Of a DNA stretch of 64,000 bases, positions 33,983 to 41,387 are shown piece by piece (position 1 is the first letter of the stretch; each line of letters starts with the position of its first letter). The notes beneath the pieces are model-generated. The model did no database searches. It worked only from the letters and a program-made list of their open reading frames with translations, and had not been told where the DNA came from. A program made the translations under genes and the position numbers. The DNA is from Mycolicibacterium arabiense (GTDB taxonomy: Bacteria; Actinomycetota; Actinomycetes; Mycobacteriales; Mycobacteriaceae), in contig NZ_AP022593.1 of NCBI RefSeq assembly GCF_010731815.2, positions 5,084,001 through 5,148,000 on the forward strand. Reading direction: 5' to 3'.

Positions 33983-35038
33983 ATGACGTATTCAGTGGTG
34001 CAGTGGGCGACCGGTGGTGTGGGGGTTGCGGCGATCAAGGGCGTGCTCGAGCACCCCAATCTCGAACTCGTCGGATGCTGGGTGCACTCGGAGGGCAAGA
34101 GCGGCAAGGACGTCGGTGAGCTGGTCGGCGTGGAACCGCTCGGCGTCACCGCTACGAACAGCGTCGACGAGATCCTCGCACTCGACGCCGACGCGGTCAT
34201 CTACTCGCCGCTGATGCCAAACCCCGACGAGGTCGCCGCCCTGCTGCGCTCCGGCAAGAACGTCGTCACCCCGGTCGGGTGGTTCTACCCCGGCGAGAAG
34301 GAGGGCGCCCCACTGCGGGCCGCGGCGCTCGAGGGCAACGTCACGCTGCACGGCACCGGCATCGCCCCCGGCGGCATCAGCGACAAATTCCCGCTGATGA
34401 TGTCGATCATGTCGACCGGCGTGACATTCGTTCGCGCCGAGGAGTTCTCGGACCTGCGGACCTACGACGCACCGGACGTGCTGCGGTACGTGATGGGTTT
34501 CGGCGACACTCCGGAGAAAGCGCTCACCGGGCCGATGCAGAAGCTGCTCGACGGCGGCTTCATCCAGTCGGTCAAGATGATCGTCGACGAGATGGGCTTC
34601 GCGGCGGACCCGAAGATCCGCGCCAACCAGGAGATCGCGGTCGCGACCGCGCCGATCGACTCGCCGACGGGCGCGATCGAACCGGGGCAGGTCGCGGCCC
34701 GCAAATTCCACTGGGAGGCCCTCGTCGGCGACGACGTGGTGGTGCGCGTGACGGTCAACTGGTTCATGGGCCAGGAGAACCTCGATCCGGCGTGGACGTT
34801 CGGCCCCGCGGGCGAGCGTTACGAGATGGAGGCGAAGGGCAACCCCGACTTCACGGTCGTCGTCAAGGGCTTCCAGCCCGAGAGCGTCGCGGCCGGCCTG
34901 GAGTCGAACAACGGCATCGTCGCGACCGCCGCGCACTGCGTGAACTCCGTGCCCGCCGTCTGCGCCGCGGCCCCGGGCATCGCGACCTACCTCGACCTCC
35001 CGCTCATCAGCGGCAAGGCTGCGCCCCGGTTGCGCTAG
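33983..35038 (+). CDS. Rv1059-like dihydrodipicolinate-reductase-fold protein
   Basis: A 351-residue NAD(P)-binding protein. The start VVQWATGGVGVAAIKGVLEHPNLELVG is a Rossmann nucleotide fold like that of DapB, and the C-terminal half resembles the family of M. tuberculosis Rv1059. Several steroid-degrading actinobacteria carry homologues; the reaction is unknown. It lacks the DapB active-site signature that I would expect for lysine synthesis, so a reductase or dehydrogenase in lipid or sterol metabolism is likelier. ATG follows CGAGGAG; a KstR-type site overlaps its expected promoter. Confidence 0.78.
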   Translation: MTYSVVQWATGGVGVAAIKGVLEHPNLELVGCWVHSEGKSGKDVGELVGVEPLGVTATNSVDEILALDADAVIYSPLMPNPDEVAALLRSGKNVVTPVGWFYPGEKEGAPLRAAALEGNVTLHGTGIAPGGISDKFPLMMSIMSTGVTFVRAEEFSDLRTYDAPDVLRYVMGFGDTPEKALTGPMQKLLDGGFIQSVKMIVDEMGFAADPKIRANQEIAVATAPIDSPTGAIEPGQVAARKFHWEALVGDDVVVRVTVNWFMGQENLDPAWTFGPAGERYEMEAKGNPDFTVVVKGFQPESVAAGLESNNGIVATAAHCVNSVPAVCAAAPGIATYLDLPLISGKAAPRLR

Positions 35039-35043
35039 CTCCT

Positions 35044-35109
35044 CCGCCGAACTGGAGAGTCACGTCGCGATTCGCCCTGTGGGAACGACGTGACTCTCCA
35101 GTTCGGCGG
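35044..35109. terminator. Long intergenic hairpin HP3
   Basis: Perfect 24-bp arms (35044-35067 / 35086-35109), beginning CCGCCGAACTGG and ending CCAGTTCGGCGG, with an 18-base loop containing GATTCGCCC. It lies between convergent genes. Confidence 0.65.
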
Positions 35110-35125
35110 GAAATGGGGGGACGGG

Positions 35126-36169
35126 TCAGGGCTGCACGAGGATGCGGATCGGGTCGCCCTCGGCCTTGTCGAGCATCTCGATGCCGCGGGCGACGTCCTC
35201 GAGTGGCACCACGTCGCTGATCGAGCGGGACAGGTCGAGACGACCACGCGAGACCAACGTGGCCAGCGTGCCGATGTCGGCATTCTGATAACCCAGGTGG
35301 CCCAACACCTTTCGCTGGAAGAGGTTGAAGATCGACGTCGGCCCGATGTCCGGGGTGTCGGCACTCATCCCGATGCCGACCATGCGGCCACCGACGGTGA
35401 GGCTGTTGAGCGACTGTTCGAAGGTGGACTTGATCCCTACCGCGTCGAAGGCGACGTCGAGGTTGCGCCCACCGGTCGCCTCGGCGATCTTGGCGGCCAG
35501 GTTCTCGTCGCGCGCATCGAAGGCGTAGTCGGCGCCGACGGTAAGCGCCCGGTCGAGGATGGCCGGTTTGACGTCGACCGCGATGATCGGCGCGGCGCCC
35601 ACCAGGCGGGCCAGCTGGACGACGTGCGTGCCTAGGCCACCGACGCCCCACACGCCGACCGATTCGCCGATGCCGACCCCGGCCGTGTGCACGACGGCGC
35701 CGAACGGCGTCGAGACGGCATCGGCCAGGATGGCGGCCTGCTCCATCGGCACGTTGTCGGGGATCCTCGTCAGGCCGAATGCCTGGGCGACGGTGTACTC
35801 CGCCCACCCGCCGTCGTAGGCGAAGGCCATGAGCCGGATGGCCAGGCAGTTGGCCATGTCGCCGCGCATGCAGTTCGGACACGTCATGCACGGCTTGCCG
35901 GCAGCGACGACGACGCGGTCGCCCTCCGCCCAGCCGGTAACGCCCGGTCCGAGCGCCGCGACGGTGCCCGACGCCTCGTGCCCCTGCGTGACGACGGGGA
36001 GCTGCGACGGGAACGTGCCGTTGATCAGGCTGAGGTCGGAGTGGCAGATCCCGCAGAAGGCGATCTTGACCAAGACCTCGCCGGGCCCTGGCTCGGGAAT
36101 GGGAACGTCCTCCACCGCAATGGTTTTCGAATCGGCGTAGAACCGTTGGGCTCGCATCGTGTCAGCCAT
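35126..36169 (-). CDS. Zinc-dependent alcohol dehydrogenase
   Basis: A 347-residue medium-chain dehydrogenase. Catalytic zinc: Cys in CGICHSD and His in GHEASG; structural zinc: four cysteines in CMTCPNCMRGDMANC; NAD site: GVGGLGTHVVQLARLVGA. It should oxidise an alcohol or reduce an aldehyde. ATG at 36169 is about 85 bp from the divergent patatin gene. Substrate unknown; its placement after the Rv1059-like gene suggests lipid-derived alcohols. Confidence 0.88.
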   Translation of the reverse strand: MADTMRAQRFYADSKTIAVEDVPIPEPGPGEVLVKIAFCGICHSDLSLINGTFPSQLPVVTQGHEASGTVAALGPGVTGWAEGDRVVVAAGKPCMTCPNCMRGDMANCLAIRLMAFAYDGGWAEYTVAQAFGLTRIPDNVPMEQAAILADAVSTPFGAVVHTAGVGIGESVGVWGVGGLGTHVVQLARLVGAAPIIAVDVKPAILDRALTVGADYAFDARDENLAAKIAEATGGRNLDVAFDAVGIKSTFEQSLNSLTVGGRMVGIGMSADTPDIGPTSIFNLFQRKVLGHLGYQNADIGTLATLVSRGRLDLSRSISDVVPLEDVARGIEMLDKAEGDPIRILVQP

Positions 36170-36254
36170 GTCGCTCCGTTCGTCGCGTGCCCGGATCGGC
36201 CGGGGGCACCGTCGCCCACCCTAGCGTCGCGGTCGTTTGGCAGACTCGGATCCC

Positions 36255-37112
36255 GTGACCAAACGCGGGCTCGTACTGGCGGGCGGGGGATTGGCGGGCA
36301 TCGCCTGGGAGACGGGCGTCCTGTGCGGGATCGCCGACGAGTCGCCCGCCACGGCGACGGCGCTGCTGGAGTCCGACGTCCTCGTCGGCACCTCGGCGGG
36401 ATCGACGGTCGCCGCCCAGCTCGGCAGCGGCACCGGCCTCGAGGAGCTGTTCGCCCGTCAGGTCGCCGAGACCTCTTTCGAGATCGACTCCGGAGTGGAC
36501 GTCGCCGCCATCACCGAGCTGTTCGTCACCGCGATGGTCTTGCCTGGCGCCACCACGGAGCAGAGGCTGCAGCGGATCGGCGAGATCGCCGCGACGACCG
36601 ACACCGTTGCCGAATCGGTCCGCCGCGACGTCATCGCCCACCGGCTGCCGTCGCACGACTGGCCCCGGCGGGTGCTGCGGGTCACGGCCATCGACATCGA
36701 GACCGGCGAACTGGTGGTCCTCGACGCGAATTCCAAAGCAGGCCTGGTCGACGCGGTCGCCGCAAGCTGCGCCGTGCCCGGTGCGTGGCCGCCGGTGACG
36801 ATCGACGGCAGGCGGTACATGGATGGCGGCGTGGGCAGCACCGTGAACATGGGGGTGGCGCAGGACTGCGACACCGTCGTCGTGCTGCTGCCGTCGGGCG
36901 AGAACACGCCGTCGCCGTTCGGTGACGGCGCACGACAGGAGATCGACGCCTTCGACGGCCGTACGCTTACCGTCTTCGCCGACGACGGCGCGCTCGACGC
37001 GTTCGGGCCCAACCCGCTGGACCCGGCGTGCCGGATCCCGTCCGCCCGAGCCGGGCGCGCCCAGGGTCGACGCGAAGCGGCCCGGGTGGCCGCGTTCCTC
37101 GGCCTGTCCTAA
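36255..37112 (+). CDS. Patatin-like phospholipase, Rv1062-like
   Basis: A 285-residue patatin. Oxyanion loop GGGLAGIAWE, nucleophile Ser in GTSAGS and the catalytic Asp in MDGGVGS are present, forming a Ser-Asp dyad that hydrolyses phospholipid or other acyl esters. Length equals that recalled for M. tuberculosis Rv1062. GTG at 36255 is preferred over a TTG at 36237. No export signal. It converges with a second patatin gene 7 bp away. Confidence 0.85.
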   Translation: MTKRGLVLAGGGLAGIAWETGVLCGIADESPATATALLESDVLVGTSAGSTVAAQLGSGTGLEELFARQVAETSFEIDSGVDVAAITELFVTAMVLPGATTEQRLQRIGEIAATTDTVAESVRRDVIAHRLPSHDWPRRVLRVTAIDIETGELVVLDANSKAGLVDAVAASCAVPGAWPPVTIDGRRYMDGGVGSTVNMGVAQDCDTVVVLLPSGENTPSPFGDGARQEIDAFDGRTLTVFADDGALDAFGPNPLDPACRIPSARAGRAQGRREAARVAAFLGLS

Positions 37113-37119
37113 GACGCAG

Positions 37120-38142
37120 CTACGAGTCGCCGCTGGGGCGGTCGACGAACGTGTCGAGGGCCAAGGCCGCGAGTTCCTGGCCGATTTCGATGACCTCGTT
37201 CGCGCGGTAGAACTCGAGGCTGCGGCACGTGGTGCGGGGTACCTCGATGAGCAGATCGGGTGGGTAGGCGGCGAGCGTGTGACGCATCAACGCGGCCTGG
37301 GCGATGTCGATCGCGCGGTTCATCACCTCGAAGCCGCCCAGACGCGGCACCGGCATCGGATCCGCCTCGCGGACTGGGCCGAGGTCGGCGGTCAGCTCCC
37401 CGGCAGCGTCCTCGGCGGCGGCTTCTGCGGCGGCCGACGCGCTGAAACGGCTCAACACCGTTCGGGCAGCAGGAGTCTCGAGCAGGGTGCGCGCCGTCGC
37501 GGAGTCGAGCAGCGCCGTGGTGCTGCGCCACATCCGGTTCAGCAGTTCGGCGCTCGGCCGTGGTCCCTCCGGCGGGTCGTGCCGGAACGGGTCGTCGCCG
37601 TTGAGGCTGACGGCGATCGTGACGTCGGCGTTCACCGCGGCGATGGGCGCCATCGGTAGCGGGTCGAGGATGCCGCCGTCGGCGAGCAGTCGGCCGTCGA
37701 GTTCGTGAGGGGTGATGACGCCCGGGATCGCGATCGACGCGCGGATGGCCACGTCGACCGGGCCGCGTTGCAGCCACACGGATTTCCCGCTGATCAGATC
37801 GGTGCTGACCGCGGTGAACGGGATGGGCAGGTCCTCGATCAGGAGGTCGCCGAGTATTTCGCGGACGGCGTCGAGGATCTTCTCCGCCCGCAGCACGCCC
37901 GCGGCGGTCAGCGACGGGTCGAGCAGACGCAACACGGCGCGTTGGGTCAGGGTGCCTGCCCAGTCGGCGTACTCGTCGAGTTTCCCGGCGGCCTGCAGAC
38001 CGCCGACCAGAGCGCCCATGGACGACCCGGCGATGCCGACGATCTCGTGCCCGCGATCGCGCAGTTCGTTGATGACGCCGATGTGGGCGTATCCCCGCGC
38101 TCCGCCGCTGCCAAGGGCCAATGCCACGCGCATGGACGTCAT
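37120..38142 (-). CDS. Patatin-like phospholipase, Rv1063c-like
   Basis: A 340-residue patatin of the NTE/RssA type: LGSGGARGYAHIGVI (oxyanion loop), GSSMGALVGG (nucleophile Ser) and DGGILDPLP (Asp). A C-terminal extension of about 130 residues is helical and alanine-rich. It should deacylate membrane lipids. It is convergent with the first patatin, the same arrangement as Rv1062/Rv1063c in M. tuberculosis. Confidence 0.87.
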   Translation of the reverse strand: MTSMRVALALGSGGARGYAHIGVINELRDRGHEIVGIAGSSMGALVGGLQAAGKLDEYADWAGTLTQRAVLRLLDPSLTAAGVLRAEKILDAVREILGDLLIEDLPIPFTAVSTDLISGKSVWLQRGPVDVAIRASIAIPGVITPHELDGRLLADGGILDPLPMAPIAAVNADVTIAVSLNGDDPFRHDPPEGPRPSAELLNRMWRSTTALLDSATARTLLETPAARTVLSRFSASAAAEAAAEDAAGELTADLGPVREADPMPVPRLGGFEVMNRAIDIAQAALMRHTLAAYPPDLLIEVPRTTCRSLEFYRANEVIEIGQELAALALDTFVDRPSGDS

Positions 38143-38188
38143 TGTGCCCCGGCCACATCCGGGCCGGCGGGCTAGGCGGTGGTCGGAG

Positions 38189-38410
38189 CTAGCAGCCGAT
38201 GCGGCTGAAGAAGGCGACGGCGACGAGGCCGATGATGAATGCGACGGTGGGCTGGCCGCTGCTGAGCGCGAACACGACGCCGGTGATCGACGCCACGGCG
38301 ATCAGCAGGAGGAGCAGGCCCATCAACACCCGCGTGCCGCTGATGGATCCGCCGACGGCGGGGGGCAGCGCGGCCTTGGTCTTCGACCCGTCGTCCGGCG
38401 ATCCAAACAT
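38189..38410 (-). CDS. Small two-helix membrane protein
   Basis: A 73-residue protein with two hydrophobic segments (VLMGLLLLLIAVASITGVVF and FIIGLVAVAFF) after a polar N-terminus. GAGAGGA lies at good spacing before the ATG. Family not recognised; function unknown. Confidence 0.6.
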   Translation of the reverse strand: MFGSPDDGSKTKAALPPAVGGSISGTRVLMGLLLLLIAVASITGVVFALSSGQPTVAFIIGLVAVAFFSRIGC

Positions 38411-38533
38411 CTATCGGTCCTCTCGAAGAGTGATGCGGGACACATCATAACCAATTTTGTGACCCGCACCACTACACGTAGCCGGTCTAAATGACCTTGT
38501 GTCGAGCACGGGCCGCTGCCGAATCGGAATAAA

Positions 38534-38547
38534 GGTGACATATCACC
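38534..38547. promoter_or_regulatory. Imperfect palindrome GGTGA-CATA-TCACC
   Basis: Five-bp arms flanked by AT-rich DNA, 57 bp before the SDR gene start. It could be the operator of the MarR-type regulator encoded downstream of the SDR gene. Confidence 0.35.
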
Positions 38548-38603
38548 GAGTTATGCCGATCGAGCCAGCGGAACGGCCGCTGACGGAATCCGAGGAGACC
38601 GAC

Positions 38604-39350
38604 ATGTCACAGCTCAGTGGGAAGACCGCACTCGTCACCGGCGGAACGTCCGGCATCGGACTGGCCGCAGCCCAGCGCCTCGCCGCCGACGGCGCCCACG
38701 TCTTCGTCACCGGACGCAAGCAGGAGGGGGTCGACGAGGCCGTCCGCACGATCGGCGACGCGGCCACCGGGGTGCGCGGCGACATCACCGTGATGGCCGA
38801 CCTCGACCATCTCGTCGAGGTCATCGCCGCCCGGGGCGCCGGGCTGGACGTCCTCTTCGCCAACGCAGGCGGAGGCGAGTTCGCGACCCTGGAGGACGAG
38901 ACCCCGGAGCGTCTCGCGGACACGTTCAACCGCAACGTCGCAGGCACCGTGTTCACGGTGCAGAAGATGCTGCCGCTGCTCAACCGCGGAGCCTCGATCG
39001 TGCTGACCGGCTCGACGGCCGCCACGAAGGGCGGGCCCGCATTCGGCGCCTACGCGGCGTCCAAGGCGGCCGTCCGTTCGTTCGGCCGCACGTGGGCCGC
39101 CGAACTCGTCGACCGCGGCGTGCGTGTCAACACCGTCGTACCGGGCCCCATCGAGACGCCCGGGCTACGGGAACTCGCGCCGGCCGACCAGCAGCAGGCG
39201 CTCCTGGACGGGCAGGCCGAGACGGTGCCGATGCGGCGCGTCGGCCATCCGAGCGAGATCGCCTCTGCCGTGGCGTTTCTCGCCTCCGACGACAGCAGCT
39301 TCATGACCGGCTCCGAGGTGTTCGTCGACGGCGGCGCGAACCAGGTCTAG
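38604..39350 (+). CDS. Short-chain dehydrogenase/reductase
   Basis: A 248-residue classical SDR: cofactor loop TGGTSGIG, NAG in NAGGG, catalytic Ser in LTGSTA and Tyr/Lys in YAASK. Arg and Lys near the first strands (TGRK) suggest NADPH. Substrate unknown. ATG 38604 follows GAGGAG. Its stop shares CTAG with the convergent MarR gene, so the two stops overlap by 4 bp. Confidence 0.87.
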   Translation: MSQLSGKTALVTGGTSGIGLAAAQRLAADGAHVFVTGRKQEGVDEAVRTIGDAATGVRGDITVMADLDHLVEVIAARGAGLDVLFANAGGGEFATLEDETPERLADTFNRNVAGTVFTVQKMLPLLNRGASIVLTGSTAATKGGPAFGAYAASKAAVRSFGRTWAAELVDRGVRVNTVVPGPIETPGLRELAPADQQQALLDGQAETVPMRRVGHPSEIASAVAFLASDDSSFMTGSEVFVDGGANQV

Positions 39351-39841
39351 AGAACGTCGGGCCGCGGCAGGGTGCCCTCGCGCAGCAGGTTCTCGTACAC
39401 GGCGGCGAGCACCTCGGCGAGGGCATCCTCCTGCGCGGGATCGACGTCGGCGAAGAACGACCGCCGCACCCACGCCGCGTGCCTGGGTGCGGCGTCGCGC
39501 AGGCGGTCCCAGCCCGCCGTCGTCAGCGTGACGTCGGTACCCCTGCCGTCGGTCTCCGACGGCGTCGTCGCCACCAGATCCCGGCGGACCATCCGCTGCA
39601 GGTGGTGCGACAGCCGGCTGCGCTCCCAGCCAATGGTGGTCGCCAGCGCCGAGAGCTGCATCCGCTGCTCCGATGCGTGCGAGAGCGCGTTCATCACGGT
39701 GTAGTCGCCCAGCGACAACCCGCAGTCGGTCTGCAGGTGCCGATTCATCTCGTACTCCAGGCGGTGATACAGCCGCATGTAGTGGAACCAAGCCCGCTGC
39801 TGAGACGGCGTGAGTGTCGTCGGGTCGTCGGCTGAAGTCAT
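39347..39841 (-). CDS. MarR-family transcriptional regulator
   Basis: A 164-residue winged-helix protein: RLYHRLEYEMNRHLQTDCGLSLGDYTVM (dimer helix), LSALATTIGWERSRLSHHLQRMVRRDLV (recognition helices) and the wing SETDGRGTDVTLT. Such proteins usually repress a nearby gene until a small aromatic or lipophilic ligand binds; the convergent SDR is the likely target. No ligand is suggested by sequence. Confidence 0.87.
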   Translation of the reverse strand: MTSADDPTTLTPSQQRAWFHYMRLYHRLEYEMNRHLQTDCGLSLGDYTVMNALSHASEQRMQLSALATTIGWERSRLSHHLQRMVRRDLVATTPSETDGRGTDVTLTTAGWDRLRDAAPRHAAWVRRSFFADVDPAQEDALAEVLAAVYENLLREGTLPRPDVL

Positions 39842-39878
39842 GCCAGGCCGGTTTCTCGCACCCGTGATTCTAAGGCGA

Positions 39879-40328
39879 TCAGCCGCAGAGATCGTCGGCT
39901 GCGGCCTCGGCGGCCACGATGACGGCGGACTGCCGGTCCGGCGTCAGCTTGGACCACGGCGTGCCGAACGTGCCCGGCCCAGGGGCGTCGGTGGACTGCA
40001 GATCGGCGAGGTACGGCTCGAACTGTGCCTTGAGGTCGCCGCCCTTGGCCGCCATCCACGTCTTGGCCGCCGAGCAGGCCTGGAAGTACTCGTCCTCGGT
40101 CGACACGGCCGCCGCTCCGACGGCCGTCGTCACGCCGCCGGGCGACAGGCCGACCTGGCCTGGCTCGGCGGCGCGCGCCTCGGTCGTCTGCGTCGTCGTC
40201 GCGGTGGTCGACGGCTGCGCCTCCGACGACGAGGCGCCGCCCTGCTCCGAGCCCGACGAACAACCGGAGAGGAGGGCCACGCCGACGGCGGTCGCCGCGG
40301 TGAACGTCGTTATCGCGTTGGTGCGCAT
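39879..40328 (-). CDS. lpqV: LpqV-like lipoprotein
   Basis: A 149-residue lipoprotein: signal peptide with lipobox LLSGC (Cys23), a Ser/Thr/Gln linker, then VGLSPGGVTTAV, STEDEYFQACSAAKTWM and LTPDRQSAVIVAAEAAADDLCG, which match the recalled M. tuberculosis LpqV (Rv1064c). Two cysteines in the mature domain may pair. It is anchored outside the membrane; function unknown. Its neighbours (patatins, Rv1065-like gene) are as in M. tuberculosis. Confidence 0.82.
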   Translation of the reverse strand: MRTNAITTFTAATAVGVALLSGCSSGSEQGGASSSEAQPSTTATTTQTTEARAAEPGQVGLSPGGVTTAVGAAAVSTEDEYFQACSAAKTWMAAKGGDLKAQFEPYLADLQSTDAPGPGTFGTPWSKLTPDRQSAVIVAAEAAADDLCG

Positions 40329-40356
40329 GCCGCCAATCTATGCAACACTCGCGGTC

Positions 40357-40398
40357 GTGATGGAACGGACCGCCTTTGGGGAGTGTTGTCGGGCTTGA
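40357..40398 (+). CDS. Polycysteine leader peptide (candidate attenuator)
   Basis: A 13-codon frame, GTG-ATG … GAG-TGT-TGT-CGG-GCT-TGA, encoding VMERTAFGECCRA. AACACT (40344-40349) sits 7 bases before the GTG, as for a leaderless -10 box. Tandem cysteine codons are followed by nested inverted repeats. Leaderless polycysteine frames are known cysteine-responsive attenuators in mycobacteria; the downstream gene is a cysteine-dioxygenase-like cupin, which fits well. Confidence 0.55.
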   Translation: MMERTAFGECCRA

Positions 40399-40412
40399 CG
40401 CCCGCCCCCCAA
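40376..40412 (+). promoter_or_regulatory. Nested inverted repeats after the cysteine codons
   Basis: TTGGGG (40376-40381) can pair with CCCCAA (40407-40412), enclosing CGGGC / GCCCG (40390-40394 / 40400-40404). The cysteine codons (40384-40389) lie inside, so a stalled ribosome would block the structure. GGGAG of the next gene follows at 40427. Confidence 0.4.
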
Positions 40413-40440
40413 CCGTCCGCATCCCTGGGAGTCCACACCC

Positions 40441-40995
40441 ATGTCCGTTGCATCCCTCGCGTCCCCATCCGTCGTCGCACCCACGCGGCTGCGCCTTCCG
40501 GATCTGCTGCACGCCACCGATCGCGCCGCCGACGACGTCCTGTCCGGCCGCTACCGCCACCTGCTGCCCGCGGGCGGTCCGCCCGCCGACGAGCGGTGGT
40601 TCACCCGACTGCACGGTGACGACGAACTCGACGTCTGGCTCATCAGCTGGGTGCCCGAGCGCGCCACCGAACTGCACGACCACGGCGGGTCGCTCGGCGC
40701 GCTCACCGTGGTGTCCGGCGCCCTGCACGAAACCCGTTGGGACGGTAGCGCGCTACGTCGCCGCCGGCTCGACGCGGGAGACCAGGCCGGCTTCCCGCTG
40801 GGTTGGGTGCACGACGTGGTGTGGGCACCCGAGAGCATCGCCGTGAGCCCGGCCGTGAGCCCCGCTGGGGGTCCGACGCTCAGCGTGCACGCCTACTCGC
40901 CGCCGCTGACGGCCATGTCGTACTACGACGTGACCGAGCGCAACACGCTGCGGCGCAACCGAACCGAACTGACGGACAAGCCGGAGGGCGACTGA
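40441..40995 (+). CDS. Cysteine-dioxygenase-like cupin, Rv1065-like
   Basis: A 184-residue cupin. LHDHGGSLGALTVVSGALHETRW is the first metal box (two His) and LGWVHDVVW with a third His the second, as in cysteine/thiol dioxygenases that use Fe(II) to oxidise a thiol to a sulfinate. It corresponds to M. tuberculosis Rv1065. The stop and the next ATG overlap (TGATG), coupling it to the rhodanese gene. A cysteine-codon leader precedes it. Confidence 0.8.
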   Translation: MSVASLASPSVVAPTRLRLPDLLHATDRAADDVLSGRYRHLLPAGGPPADERWFTRLHGDDELDVWLISWVPERATELHDHGGSLGALTVVSGALHETRWDGSALRRRRLDAGDQAGFPLGWVHDVVWAPESIAVSPAVSPAGGPTLSVHAYSPPLTAMSYYDVTERNTLRRNRTELTDKPEGD

Positions 40996-41387
40996 TGAGC
41001 CGCATCGACGCCGTACTCGCCTCCGCGCGGGCCAAGCTCACCCGGATCGAGGCGGCCGACGTGCCCGACGCCATCGACCGCGGCGCCCTGCTGGTCGACA
41101 TCCGGCCCGCCGCACAGCGTGCCGCCGAGGGCGGTGTCGACGCGGCACTGGTCATCGAGCGCAACGTCCTCGAGTGGCGGTGCGACCCCACCAGCGACGC
41201 CCGCCTGCCGCAGGCCGTCGGCGACGACGTCGAATGGCTGATCCTGTGTTCGGAGGGCTACACCTCGAGCCTGGCCGCCGCGGCGCTGCAGGACCTGGGT
41301 CTGCACCGCGCCACCGACGTCGCAGGCGGGTATCAGGCGTTGAAGGCCACGGGCGTTCTCGCGCAACTGGATTCGCGAGCCGGCTAG
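40995..41387 (+). CDS. Rhodanese-like protein, Rv1066-like
   Basis: A 130-residue single rhodanese domain. VDIRPAAQRAAEG is the CH2A-type block and LILCSEGYTSSLAA carries the catalytic Cys in a CSEGYTS loop. It probably carries sulfane sulfur as a persulfide, handling sulfur from the thiol oxidised by the adjacent dioxygenase-like enzyme; the substrate is inferred. CCGGAGGG precedes the ATG. Its stop overlaps the convergent Rv1069c-like gene by 4 bp. Confidence 0.85.
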   Translation: MSRIDAVLASARAKLTRIEAADVPDAIDRGALLVDIRPAAQRAAEGGVDAALVIERNVLEWRCDPTSDARLPQAVGDDVEWLILCSEGYTSSLAAAALQDLGLHRATDVAGGYQALKATGVLAQLDSRAG

